Shown: positions 1-7,629 of the stretch, piece after piece
Position numbering within the stretch: the first letter of the stretch is position 1
Layout of the letters: each line of letters opens with the position of its first letter
Source: Arthrobacter sp. S39
GTDB taxonomy: Bacteria > Actinomycetota > Actinomycetes > Actinomycetales > Micrococcaceae
Direction of reading: 5' to 3'
Assembly (NCBI RefSeq): GCF_004320525.1
Contig: NZ_SIHX01000001.1
Coordinates: 558,001 to 622,000 of the forward strand
DNA length: 64,000 nucleotides
Translations under genes and position numbers: made by a program
The notes under the pieces: generated by a model
What the model was told of the DNA's origin: nothing
Databases searched by the model: none
The model's input: only the letters and a program-made list of their open reading frames with translations

Positions 1-2
1 AG

Positions 3-155
3 CCCGATCACGTTCTGGGGGCCGACACGAATGCCGTGGACTCCATCCACGGCACGGCCTCGACACACTCCCGCGGCCTCGCCGCCGGAAGGGAACGGTG
101 GAAACTCGCCCACGGACGATCAGCCGACGACGACGGCCCAGACGCCGCCGCCTGA
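3..155 (+). CDS. 3' end of an unrecognised upstream gene (partial)
   Basis: An open frame enters from the left edge and ends at a TGA at 153-155, giving 50 visible residues with hydrophilic, ordinary codon use (it ends GPDAAA). The next gene has its best start at 193 with purine-rich sequence before it, so the open stretch left of 193 is better explained as the tail of an upstream gene in a different frame than as an N-terminal extension. The product cannot be named from this fragment. A mobilisation or plasmid-type protein is possible given the neighbours, but nothing visible proves it. Confidence 0.45.
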   Translation, partial: PDHVLGADTNAVDSIHGTASTHSRGLAAGRERWKLAHGRSADDDGPDAAA

Positions 156-192
156 AAAACCACCCGCAGACAAAGAGAAAGAAACCCCCGAA

Positions 193-1239
193 ATGACGTC
201 AGAAGCACAAACCACCATCATCCCCGCCGGCCAGATCCTACAGGCAGCCCGCGCAGCGATCCCGAACTGGACCCGCCATGACCGAGAGGCCACGCTCGCG
301 GGCCGCTGGCTCCGTGAACTGGAATCCACGTGGGCCGGAAATAGGCCAAACACGCTGGGTTATGTAGTCCGCAACCCAGCCGTCGACGAGCTGGCCAGTG
401 CCGCCGCCTCCGAGGCCGCCGAGTTCCCGGCCGGACTCGGCTCCCGCATCCGGGAGGCCGAGAACGCGGCCGTAGACCGCCGCCGCGAAATCCAAGAGGT
501 CAAAACCTTTCTGGAGGACGCGAAGGCCCAGCGCGCAGCTGCGGCCGAGCAAGGTGCGGATAACGGCCTCGCCGTCCTGGATAGCCAGCTTCAACTCCTG
601 GTCAACGACATCCGAGGCCTCGAGTCCCTTACACCGCTCCCCACCTTTGAGGAGCTGGCAGAGCACCCGGACGACCACGCCCTGGCTCAACACCGGCTCC
701 GCGCCCAGCTTCTGGAACGCTACAACGCCATTCGGGATGCCCAGAACGCGATCGTCCGTGAGGCGCTCGCACACTCCAACGAGCATCCGGACGGAGGGCG
801 CCGCGTTCTCCTCGCCTGCGGGCAGGTTCGAGATTGCATCGACGCGGAGGCGTACTGGTTGGCGCCACGCCGCGAACCCCTCGACCATCGGGACGCCGCC
901 GCGTCCCCAGCCCTCACCAAATGGCGAGATGCCGCAGGAGACCCTGTTCTTTCCGCTCCGGCCTGGCGGGATCATCTTCCGGACAGCGCCCGCATCAACG
1001 CCTTGTTACACCTCGTCACCGCAGCCGAGCCCTGGGTTCCAAGCATCCAGTCAATGCTGAATGCTTGGAACTTCGCGAAGGTAGCCACGACCGCCCCGTC
1101 AACCAAGGCCGACGCGGAGCGCTCTGTTAAAGCTCTGCGCCTCTTGGAGGAGACAACTGCCCACCACAGTGAGCTGACCCCGAAAGAGGCGCTGCCCAAA
1201 GGCGACGGGCACAAGTCTCAATTCCGCGACGTCTACTAA
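193..1239 (+). CDS. Hypothetical protein, alpha-helical, accessory region
   Basis: The protein has about 348 residues if it starts at the ATG at 193 (MTSEAQTT), which follows a purine-rich stretch (aaagagaaag). The frame is open further left to 31 and beyond, but that part overlaps the tail of the preceding gene and encodes low-complexity Pro/Thr sequence. The protein is rich in Ala, Glu and Arg and is predicted by eye to be mostly helical, with a coiled-coil-like part around residues 90-130. There is no signal peptide or membrane segment. No family is recognised. It lies with other unknown genes in what looks like a transferred segment. Confidence 0.6.
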   Translation: MTSEAQTTIIPAGQILQAARAAIPNWTRHDREATLAGRWLRELESTWAGNRPNTLGYVVRNPAVDELASAAASEAAEFPAGLGSRIREAENAAVDRRREIQEVKTFLEDAKAQRAAAAEQGADNGLAVLDSQLQLLVNDIRGLESLTPLPTFEELAEHPDDHALAQHRLRAQLLERYNAIRDAQNAIVREALAHSNEHPDGGRRVLLACGQVRDCIDAEAYWLAPRREPLDHRDAAASPALTKWRDAAGDPVLSAPAWRDHLPDSARINALLHLVTAAEPWVPSIQSMLNAWNFAKVATTAPSTKADAERSVKALRLLEETTAHHSELTPKEALPKGDGHKSQFRDVY

Positions 1240-1458
1240 ACCCGCACTGGCCCCATGACCGGGCCGCGAGGGGTAGCAGGCCTTGGCATGGTGCCTTCGC
1301 CCCCTCGCGGCCCCCAGGGGGTAGGACCCCCTCCCCCCGGGGGCAAAATCTCGCCTCCCGCGCCTAGCGATTTTCTCTCCCCGGGGAAGACGGGCTCAAC
1401 GGACATTCCGGACATTCTGACGCTTTGGGACAATTTTGGGAGAGGGGAGGGGAAGGCC
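1240..1458. repeat. Cluster of inverted and direct repeats between two unknown genes
   Basis: This 219-base gap is packed with G and C runs that can fold. A perfect 13-base inverted repeat pairs 1261-1273 (GGGCCGCGAGGGG) with 1301-1313. A 7-base repeat pairs 1316-1322 (AGGGGGT) with 1326-1332 (ACCCCCT), followed by a CCCCCCGGGGG run. Downstream, GGACATTC occurs twice in direct orientation, at 1401-1408 and 1410-1417. The hairpins may terminate the gene to the left. Clustered hairpins next to mobile genes can also mark transfer or replication sites, which is only a guess here. Confidence 0.5.
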
Positions 1459-1911
1459 GTGGCACGCGAACTCAAGCCCTGCGGAACGCCTGCTGCCGCC
1501 CGCCGTCACAGGCGGCGGGGTGAGCCGGTTGATGAACCTTGCCGGCAGGCCTCCCGCGATGAGGGGACGGCACGGACGGCGCGCCGGCAGGAGGCGTCGG
1601 CCAGGGCCGTGCAACTGGCCCTCGTGCGGATCCGCGGCACGGAATCCCGGCCCCCGCTGCCGCCCGCGGATGCGCCGCTCGATGAACTCGCCGAGGCCAG
1701 GGAGAACCTGGAGCTCGTAACTGCCGCCATGGTGGCCTCGCCGCCTGCTTCCATGGCCTCCCTATCCAAACGGCGGCAGGAACTCGTTACCCTGATCTGT
1801 GAACTGCAAGCCAAGGAGGAGAAGCGCAGGAAGCCGGGGGCCAGCGTACTCGACCAGTTGGCGGCCCGTCGTGCGCAGCGGCTCGCGGATGCAAAGGACC
1901 TTGAGTGTTGA
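1459..1911 (+). CDS. Hypothetical protein, short basic helical protein
   Basis: The chosen start is the GTG at 1459, because it follows a strong purine-rich ribosome site (gggagaggggaggggaagg). The open frame to the left runs through the hairpin cluster and has a biased Pro/Gly composition typical of non-coding DNA. The product has about 150 residues and is rich in Arg and Ala. Its C-terminal half looks helical (LELVTAAMVASP, SLSKRRQELVTLICELQAKEE). No domain is recognised. The position beside an excisionase-like gene suggests a mobile-element cargo or maintenance gene, without direct proof. Confidence 0.5.
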   Translation: MARELKPCGTPAAARRHRRRGEPVDEPCRQASRDEGTARTARRQEASARAVQLALVRIRGTESRPPLPPADAPLDELAEARENLELVTAAMVASPPASMASLSKRRQELVTLICELQAKEEKRRKPGASVLDQLAARRAQRLADAKDLEC

Positions 1912-1938
1912 TTCAGTCCGGTTCCCGGCGGCTGCTTT

Positions 1939-2187
1939 TTATGCTTCGAGGTCGCTGTCATCGGCCAGTTGGCCGGAGGCAATCTTGGTCGCAGTCTCCT
2001 CATAAGCTTGGCTGATGTAGTCCTCAAGATCGGCCGTGGCGACTCTCCATAGGCCGCGGCCCCCAATCTGAATCCCGCGGAGATCGCCGGTCCGCAGCAG
2101 GCTTCGTACGAGTGGAATCCCAACATTGAGTTCCTCGGCTACTTGCTCGACGGTTAGAAACCGTCGTTTGGGACTATTGGCCGACAA
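1939..2187 (-). CDS. Excisionase-family helix-turn-helix DNA-binding protein
   Basis: This 82-residue protein has the layout of the small MerR-like/excisionase winged HTH family. FLTVEQVAEELNV forms the first helix and turn, VRSLLRTGDLRGIQIGG the recognition part and wing, and WRVATADLEDYI the closing helix. Proteins of this type act as excisionases or as small repressors on mobile elements. Its start overlaps the end of the upstream membrane-protein gene by 14 bases, so the two are probably co-transcribed and may be coupled in translation. No integrase is visible in the window. Confidence 0.75.
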   Translation of the reverse strand: MSANSPKRRFLTVEQVAEELNVGIPLVRSLLRTGDLRGIQIGGRGLWRVATADLEDYISQAYEETATKIASGQLADDSDLEA

Positions 2188-2857
2188 CTGTGCCTCCTCG
2201 GCCAGAGCGGGATGTTTCGATGTCGAGTCTTCCCCTGCGCAGGATTCCTGTCACGCTATTTGCTGGCACGAAGTCATCCCGGCGAAGGTGGAGCGCCACG
2301 ACTGTCAGAAGTGAGACGGCATCGTTGAGGTTGTCGAACGTGGCAACGCGGGCGGCAGGTTCGCTCTCATGACGCGCTATGACATGCTCCATGGCTAGGA
2401 GCCGTATATGCGCTGGCCAATAAGAGAGCTCCTCGACTAGAGCCGCATCTTCGGTTTCCACCCGCCATCGAGTAAGGGCCTTACCCAAGTGGGGCGCTGC
2501 CGCCTCCACGGCTTGCAGATCCACGCTTGCCACCTCAACCATGTGGGCAGCGGCAGATATGACGTCGGCCCGGATATCCATCATCCTTAACCTGTCCGCC
2601 TCCTGGCGCTGTTCATCTAACCGCTCCTGCATGCCGGCCCGCTGAATCTCTAGCGCCTCATCGTCGCGTTCTCGCTGTAACTTGCGGGCAGTTTCAGCAA
2701 GAGTGGATTGGTGCGCATTGGTCCTTGTTACGACCAGCAAGGCCACGACGACGCTCACGCCAGCCGAGACTCCAGCACCTATCACACCGCTCCATATTTG
2801 CATCCACCAGTCTTCAGATATCCCCAGCCACATTCCCGCATCATAGAGCAGGCCCAC
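2174..2857 (-). CDS. Hypothetical membrane-anchored coiled-coil protein
   Basis: The product has 227 residues. One hydrophobic segment at about residues 22-45 (GAGVSAGVSVVVALLVV) is followed by a charged helical region (ETARKLQRERDDEALEIQR and on) that looks like a coiled coil to about residue 100. A helical soluble domain makes up the rest. No family is recognised. It diverges from the lipoprotein gene at 2955, with about 95 bases between them for promoters, and runs into the HTH gene. The topology resembles another unknown gene nearby (3705), which has its membrane segment at the C-terminus instead. Confidence 0.6.
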   Translation of the reverse strand: MGLLYDAGMWLGISEDWWMQIWSGVIGAGVSAGVSVVVALLVVTRTNAHQSTLAETARKLQRERDDEALEIQRAGMQERLDEQRQEADRLRMMDIRADVISAAAHMVEVASVDLQAVEAAAPHLGKALTRWRVETEDAALVEELSYWPAHIRLLAMEHVIARHESEPAARVATFDNLNDAVSLLTVVALHLRRDDFVPANSVTGILRRGRLDIETSRSGRGGTVVGQ

Positions 2858-2954
2858 CCGAGGTTTGGGGAACAGGTGGGGACACCGCGCAGAAGTAAGC
2901 TAAGGAACACGTCAGCGCTGGGGCTGGGCGTCGTCAGGATCAGTGGGGGAAAAA

Positions 2955-3680
2955 TTGAAGAAGACAGCAGTGGCAGTGATGGCCGGTGCCTTGGTGTTGG
3001 GTCTGACATCATGCGGCACTCCAGTGGAGAAGGACGCGACCTATGGGACCGTCGAAGAGCTGGGGCGTGCCGTGAAAACCGTCGTGGAAGTCGACTGCGG
3101 ACAGGGTACGGGAAACTCAGCCGAGCACGGCTGGGACCAGGACACGTGCGGAGACCGGGCTGTCATTGGCGTGTTCACTAATGACGCCACTCAGCGCGAA
3201 GTGAAAGCAAAAAACCCGACCGATGCAGATTCCGTCATAGTAGAGGGCCCAAACTGGATTGTCTGGGCCGCCGGCGGGCGCGAGAACGACATTAAAGAGA
3301 AGCTCGGCGGCACTATCGTCAAAGCCCCGACGCTTTTCAAAGGTCGCATCGAATTCCACGTGACCAGTCCATTGAAACCAGGCATTCAGAAGCTCAAGCC
3401 AGGGACAGCGATGGAGTGCAACGTTTCGCCTAGCAGCCTGATGAAGGATCTCTCCGGCGACAGCAAAGCCACGATAACCACTGCCTCAAAGCTGGTCCTC
3501 ACCGGGGGCATTGTCTCCGGGAAACTGGACGGCGAAACAACCTGCATCCTCAGTTATGAGGTCCCGAATATCCCGGGGGATGATGGCCCCTATGAAGTGA
3601 TGGTCGGATACCGTACGGCGGATCCTGTCTCCCAGAACGAATTGGCCCGGGGCGTTGGTCTTCAGCTCGGTTCAAAATAG
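2955..3680 (+). CDS. Hypothetical secreted lipoprotein
   Basis: The TTG at 2955 is the preferred start. It lies 5 bases after a GGGGG ribosome site and yields a textbook lipoprotein signal: MKK, a hydrophobic stretch, then LTSC with the lipidated cysteine at residue 20. A GTG four codons earlier is possible but would use up the ribosome site. The mature part is about 220 residues with paired cysteines (DCGQG, DTCGD, MECN, TTCIL) and no recognised domain. Together with the membrane proteins on either side it may form an envelope-located module of unknown job. Confidence 0.6.
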   Translation: MKKTAVAVMAGALVLGLTSCGTPVEKDATYGTVEELGRAVKTVVEVDCGQGTGNSAEHGWDQDTCGDRAVIGVFTNDATQREVKAKNPTDADSVIVEGPNWIVWAAGGRENDIKEKLGGTIVKAPTLFKGRIEFHVTSPLKPGIQKLKPGTAMECNVSPSSLMKDLSGDSKATITTASKLVLTGGIVSGKLDGETTCILSYEVPNIPGDDGPYEVMVGYRTADPVSQNELARGVGLQLGSK

Positions 3681-3704
3681 TGCGGCATTCTTGAGGGATC
3701 GACG

Positions 3705-4361
3705 ATGGAGCCCCACTCTATGATGCCTTCTATGGGTGAAGAAGAGTCGACCGATGATAGCCACGTGTTCAGGCCTCCGGAGAAAACTGGGGACGGTATG
3801 TCTATCGAACGGTTCGCAGAGATTGAGAAGGCAGACAGGGATGGAAGTCCGCTGGATGTCAGCGACGAGGAAAGAGCCAAATACGAAGACGAGCGCGCCT
3901 CATTGCTTGAAACGATGGGCCGTTTTCGAGAATCTTTGACAGGCACGTACAAGGCGGCGTTTCAGAAGTTGGGCAGGATAACGGTACCGAAGAGGACCCC
4001 CTTTGCAACGCCCGCGGCTGACATCACGAGGAACGGTGCAGTTGAGGCCATGCGTCGAAACGTCGAGAGCATCGCCTCCTACTCGGGTATTAGTCAGGAA
4101 ACGCTGGACAATATGGCTGAGGCGAAACAGCTGGAACACGAGCGCGAAGAGCGCAACAGCGAGAACATTGAGCTCACGGCCGAGGTTATGCGCGACATGC
4201 TAGCCACAATGCATGCACAAGCCGTCGTCGCGGAATCCCGTGACAGGGAAGCCAAAAGCGCGGCAGCAAAGAACTACTGGGTGGCGCTGGGTTCGTTCAT
4301 CTTTGCGGCACTGGCCGTCGTAGCCCCGTTCGTCATTGAAGCCATCAAGGGCTGGGACTAA
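3705..4361 (+). CDS. Hypothetical protein with C-terminal membrane anchor
   Basis: The product has 218 residues. The N-terminal half is acidic (GEEESTDD, VSDEERAKYEDERA). A helical region around residues 110-185 is rich in Glu, Arg and Ala, and one hydrophobic segment lies near the C-terminus (YWVALGSFIFAALAVVAPFV). This suggests a tail-anchored cytoplasmic protein. It starts 24 bases after the lipoprotein gene on the same strand, so the two are probably one transcript. No family is recognised. Inner ATGs at 3720 and 3726 are alternative starts. Confidence 0.55.
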   Translation: MEPHSMMPSMGEEESTDDSHVFRPPEKTGDGMSIERFAEIEKADRDGSPLDVSDEERAKYEDERASLLETMGRFRESLTGTYKAAFQKLGRITVPKRTPFATPAADITRNGAVEAMRRNVESIASYSGISQETLDNMAEAKQLEHEREERNSENIELTAEVMRDMLATMHAQAVVAESRDREAKSAAAKNYWVALGSFIFAALAVVAPFVIEAIKGWD

Positions 4362-4493
4362 AGTCCTTGGACTTCCCGAGCCACGTTATGACGCCCTCGC
4401 CTGGCGGGCTGGGTCAAAGGGGCGTAGCGGTGTTTCCCGGGCTGGAATCGCTTACCCTCGGACGCCGCCCGAGTTCGCATGGGATAGGAAGGG

Positions 4494-4525
4494 CGTCTTA
4501 GACGTTATGAATGCATAATTACTAG
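4494..4525 (+). promoter_or_regulatory. Candidate promoter for a leaderless transcript, with palindrome
   Basis: Upstream of the nucleotidyltransferase gene there is an 11-base palindrome, CGTCTTAGACG, at 4494-4504 and a -10-like hexamer, CATAAT, at 4514-4519. The ATG at 4526 lies exactly where transcription would be expected to begin, and no ribosome site is present in the 20 bases before it. This fits a leaderless mRNA, which is common in actinobacteria. The palindrome sits between the likely -35 and -10 boxes and could be an operator. All of this is read from sequence alone. Confidence 0.45.
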
Positions 4526-5092
4526 ATGATCCCGGCCCTGGACACGACAACTAACTTTCTGCCGCTCGGTAGGTACGCCTGTACCCTCGACGAACTGAAG
4601 CAGCAGTACGTTGACGACCCAAGGTTTACAGGTTCAACAACGCGAGCTGCGATTTACGACGACTTTCTGGCTGCACGAAAAATGCTCGACGCGATCTCCC
4701 CGGACCTCATTGAAAAGGTCTGGGTCGGGGGAAGCTTTGTAACGGGGTTGACTGACCCGGACGACTTAGATTGCACCTTCGTGATAAGTGGACCGGCGTT
4801 TCGGGCTTTGGACACTAATGGCCTGCGCGCCAAGGTCATGGCGTTCAATAAGAAGGGGTGGGTTAGGAAGAAAGCTTTTCTTCGGGTTGAGACGTTCCTG
4901 CTGGTTCGCGAGCCTATAGCCAATCCGTGGCTAAAGGATGGTCTCCATCCTGATGCCGTTGCTTACCTCAGTGTCAGGGGTGCATGGGATGACTGGTGGA
5001 TGAGGGTCCGAACAAACCCCGACAAGTCCGCGGCCCCAGTCCTTGAGGATGCTGAACCGAAACGGGGATACTTGGAGGTGAGTTGGAAATGA
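4526..5092 (+). CDS. DUF6932-like predicted nucleotidyltransferase
   Basis: This 188-residue protein carries the signature of a minimal nucleotidyltransferase fold. GGSF at residues 68-71 is followed by DPDDLD at 77-82, giving the two acidic residues expected to bind metal. The N-terminal FLPLGRYACTLDEL stretch and the overall spacing resemble the DUF6932 family, recognised from memory. Such enzymes transfer nucleotides to proteins or RNA, and relatives act as toxins or antitoxins. Its stop overlaps the start of the next gene by 4 bases (ATGA), so the two products are very likely made together. The target is unknown. Confidence 0.6.
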   Translation: MIPALDTTTNFLPLGRYACTLDELKQQYVDDPRFTGSTTRAAIYDDFLAARKMLDAISPDLIEKVWVGGSFVTGLTDPDDLDCTFVISGPAFRALDTNGLRAKVMAFNKKGWVRKKAFLRVETFLLVREPIANPWLKDGLHPDAVAYLSVRGAWDDWWMRVRTNPDKSAAPVLEDAEPKRGYLEVSWK

Positions 5093-6192
5093 AAGGTGAA
5101 CGGGACGTCGACGCTCTTTGGGCTGCCCTCATGGAGGATGAGCCTGAGGTGGATGAAACACGCCTCATCACCTCCTCTCAGATTAACCAACAGAGTGCCG
5201 CCCGGCTCGCCGGAATGACGGACGAGCCGGAACTCATGGATCGGATGAAACTTCGGTTTTCGGGCCAGTCGACCAATGATCACAGGCTGGCCGTAAGGAC
5301 CGCTTCTAAGGGGCTCCTCGCAGTACAGGAATCCTTGAGTTCCGTCGGTGCAAGCATCGTGGACCACTTTGGAAGAGCTGGACGCTGGCCGGCCGAGGTG
5401 CTGGCAGCAACCGAATTGAAGTTCACGCCACGGGTCCTACCCGGCTCCATTGAGTTTGCACTGGTGCATACCGCACCTTCAGAAGAAACCGAGGCCCTCT
5501 TCACGCTGGAAAAGGAAAAGTCATCCCTTTTTGACCAGTCCCTGACCGCCCTTCTGGCACTCTTCACCAGCCTTGCGGACGATGATCTGTCACCTAAAGC
5601 GGTCAATGATCAGCTTGTGAGTTTTGGACCACGGACGTCAAAGCATCTATTTGACCTCGCTCAGGTGCTGCTCAGTGAACACCTGTCGCTGGACGTAGAG
5701 TGGCAATCACCGGAGGGCAAGATTAGCTGCGCCGGAGTCAGTCAGCGGTCCGCCGCCTACTTGAAGGAACTGGCAACGAAGAGTGCGTCGACTACTCATG
5801 AGCGAATACTTCACGGTCAGTTGATTACCGTCAGCGAAATTGACCGTCAGGGGCTGCTCCTGGACGACAGCACCAGGATCCTGCTGGAAGCAGATCCTGG
5901 CTTGCAGGATGAACTAGCGGCCCTATACCGCCGCCGGGTCCAGGCCACAGTTGCGGAGACGCTCAAAGTAAACCTATCGACTGGCGCTGAGACGAGAAAT
6001 TACGTTCTGACTGCGCTCGCCGCCCTTGGCTCGGATTATCCTGACGTCGTGGAGGGGTCCATAAAGCTGGAGTCAGGGCCTCCGACCGGCCGTGCCCATG
6101 GTGTGACTTTACGTGATCTTCCGGCAAGCGACCGGGCTGCAAACCTGGGCGACGACGTCGTCGACGTCGCCTGGGATGACTGGAACCAATAG
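5089..6192 (+). CDS. Unknown partner of the nucleotidyltransferase
   Basis: The ATG at 5089 is preferred. It overlaps the upstream stop as ATGA and follows a strong ribosome site (GGAGGTGAG at 5074-5082). The TTG at 5083 would add two residues. The product has 367 residues, is acidic and soluble, and has no signal peptide or membrane segment. The N-terminal 120 residues and the C-terminus (DDVVDVAWDDW) look like separate parts around a helical middle. No family is recognised. The tight coupling suggests a binding partner, target or neutraliser of the nucleotidyltransferase. A terminator follows. Confidence 0.55.
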   Translation: MKGERDVDALWAALMEDEPEVDETRLITSSQINQQSAARLAGMTDEPELMDRMKLRFSGQSTNDHRLAVRTASKGLLAVQESLSSVGASIVDHFGRAGRWPAEVLAATELKFTPRVLPGSIEFALVHTAPSEETEALFTLEKEKSSLFDQSLTALLALFTSLADDDLSPKAVNDQLVSFGPRTSKHLFDLAQVLLSEHLSLDVEWQSPEGKISCAGVSQRSAAYLKELATKSASTTHERILHGQLITVSEIDRQGLLLDDSTRILLEADPGLQDELAALYRRRVQATVAETLKVNLSTGAETRNYVLTALAALGSDYPDVVEGSIKLESGPPTGRAHGVTLRDLPASDRAANLGDDVVDVAWDDWNQ

Positions 6193-6196
6193 TGCA

Positions 6197-6234
6197 AGGC
6201 CCCCTGCCCCCCGGATTGGAGGGGCGGGGGCCTT
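6197..6234. terminator. Bidirectional intrinsic terminator
   Basis: GGCCCCCTGCCCCCCGGA and its near-complement, GGAGGGGCGGGGGCC, form a strong GC stem, with TTTGG on the right. It sits between two convergent genes and probably serves both. Confidence 0.6.
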
Positions 6235-6237
6235 TGG

Positions 6238-6660
6238 TTATCGGTCTGCGGCCGCCCGGACGTCTTCGGGGTGCCACTGCTGCCGAGAGCCGTCGGGCAT
6301 CGTCACCCAAACGCCGTGGCGGGTGGCGCGCCAGACCCTCACGACGGGCCCGTCGGCGTTGCCGTGCATGCCAACGTACTTGACCCGCTGACCCGCCTTG
6401 AAAGCTGGGACCAGGGCGGCGGGTCGGTCCGCGACGGCTCCCATTTCGGTGGCGATCCCGGCCAGCTGCTGCTCGGCCTGGCGCAGCTGGGCCTGGACGC
6501 GGGCGATGTCCTCCACGCTCCCCAGGTCCGCGCTGATGGTTCCTTCCAGGTACAGCCCCGGGCGGCCGTTGCGCTGCCGGTAAAAGTTGCCGTCGAAGAG
6601 TCCGGCGATGTCCTGGGTGGGCTCGGCCGCGTCGTAGGAGGCTGCTGCTTGCTTGTTCAT
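6238..6660 (-). CDS. Hypothetical protein with a small beta-barrel-like C-terminus
   Basis: The product has 140 residues, with AAAGGAA eight bases before the ATG on the minus strand. Residues 50-80 (VEDIARVQAQLRQAEQQLAG) look like a short coiled coil. The C-terminal 50 residues (AGQRVKYVG, GPVVRVWRATRHGVWVTMPDG) have the strand-turn pattern of a KOW- or SH3-like barrel, judged by eye. No family is assigned. It is the last gene of the accessory segment before the Tad genes. Confidence 0.55.
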   Translation of the reverse strand: MNKQAAASYDAAEPTQDIAGLFDGNFYRQRNGRPGLYLEGTISADLGSVEDIARVQAQLRQAEQQLAGIATEMGAVADRPAALVPAFKAGQRVKYVGMHGNADGPVVRVWRATRHGVWVTMPDGSRQQWHPEDVRAAADR

Positions 6661-6699
6661 GGCGATGATTCCTTTTGTCTCTCTTCATTCCTTTTGCTT

Positions 6700-6739
6700 G
6701 GTGAGGTAAGTCACCTAGTACTGGTAATGGTGAACCATT
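6700..6739. promoter_or_regulatory. Two operator-like palindromes in a divergent intergenic region
   Basis: GGTGA-6-TCACC lies at 6700-6715, and a perfect dyad, AATGGT-GA-ACCATT, lies at 6726-6739. Both are in the roughly 225-base region between the leftward hypothetical gene and the rightward pilin-like gene. Upstream of the leftward gene, ATTCCTTTTG is also repeated directly at 6668-6677 and 6687-6696. The regulator is unknown. Apart from these repeats the region holds nothing recognisable. Confidence 0.4.
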
Positions 6740-6886
6740 GTGGTGCCACTGGTTTTCGGTGTCCTCCCCTTGACTGTTGTCTTCGCCGTCTACCCCGGCA
6801 TAGCGGCAATCAGCCTGGGTCTTTAGGCGAACGTGATTGGCAGAGACAACCAGCCGGACCGCCGGCATGGAGAACGCGACTAGTGA

Positions 6887-7177
6887 ATGGGACAGAAAAT
6901 GAAAAACTTGGGATTACGGAGCGGAATGAAGCTCTTTGGCATGGTGGCAGCCATCTGGTCGGTGACACTGGCGAGCCTGTGGGCCACTGCCGGCGCCCTG
7001 ATCAGCTTTGGCACGAGGCCTGGCACACGGCCTGCAGACCACCCGGAGCGCGGTGATGTCCCCGGTTGGGTCATGATTACCCTGATGTCGGCGGTCCTCG
7101 TTGCGGCTTTGCTGGCTTTGGCGGGCCCAGCACTGGAGTCGATGTTCAACCAGGCAATGGACAAGGTCGGAAACTAG
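6887..7177 (+). CDS. Flp pilin-like small membrane protein of a Tad locus
   Basis: The product has up to 96 residues with two hydrophobic segments, near residues 16-40 and 60-85. The second follows RGDVPGWVMITLM, a pattern I associate with pilin-like proteins placed just before TadE genes in Micrococcales. The ATG at 6926 has the better ribosome site (CGGAGCGGA) and may be the real start, giving 83 residues. TadE-like genes follow at once. The signature of a typical Flp pilin is not clear, so the assignment leans on context. Confidence 0.55.
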   Translation: MGQKMKNLGLRSGMKLFGMVAAIWSVTLASLWATAGALISFGTRPGTRPADHPERGDVPGWVMITLMSAVLVAALLALAGPALESMFNQAMDKVGN

Positions 7178-7179
7178 CA

Positions 7180-7629
7180 ATGCCTCAGTGCCGCGGGCGG
7201 CGTCTCCTCCACGACGGCGATCCCGTCACAGGCAGGAACCGCGTCCTGGGCGAAGCAGCAACAGGGGAACGCGGATCCGCCGTGGTGGACTTCGTTATGG
7301 TGGGTGGCCTGCTCACCATGTTCTTCCTCGCGATCATCCAGCTCACGCTTGTCCTCCACGTCCGCAACACGCTGATCGACGCCGCCGCTTCGGGTGCACG
7401 GTACGGGACGCTGGCCGACCGGGGAGCAGCAGATGCGGAGGAGCGCGCCGGGGCGTTGGTTGGAATGGCCCTCAACGCGGACTTCGCCCAGGACATCAGC
7501 ACGTCGGAAGTGACTTTCCAGGGACTTCGAACGCTGGAAGTAACCATCAAGGCGCCGATGCCGGTGATCGGGCTGATCGGGCCCCGGGACATGCTGGAGG
7601 TAAAGGGCCATGCAGCTGTCCAGCCCTAA
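7180..7629 (+). CDS. TadE-like pilus assembly protein (first copy)
   Basis: This 149-residue protein has the TadE hallmark GERGSAVVDF at about residues 29-38, followed by one membrane segment (MVGGLLTMFFLAIIQLTLVL) and an exported domain. TadE-type pseudopilins are processed by a prepilin peptidase and are needed to assemble Flp/Tad pili. The ATG at 7180 lies 3 bases after the pilin-like gene and is chosen over the in-frame upstream ATG at 7066, which is inside that gene. Its end overlaps the second TadE gene by 20 bases. Confidence 0.8.
   Translation: MPQCRGRRLLHDGDPVTGRNRVLGEAATGERGSAVVDFVMVGGLLTMFFLAIIQLTLVLHVRNTLIDAAASGARYGTLADRGAADAEERAGALVGMALNADFAQDISTSEVTFQGLRTLEVTIKAPMPVIGLIGPRDMLEVKGHAAVQP

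Noticed and set aside
1255..1458. Longer N-terminus for the gene ending at 1911
   Set aside because: The extension passes through perfect hairpins and encodes biased Pro/Gly sequence; the GTG at 1459 has the ribosome site.
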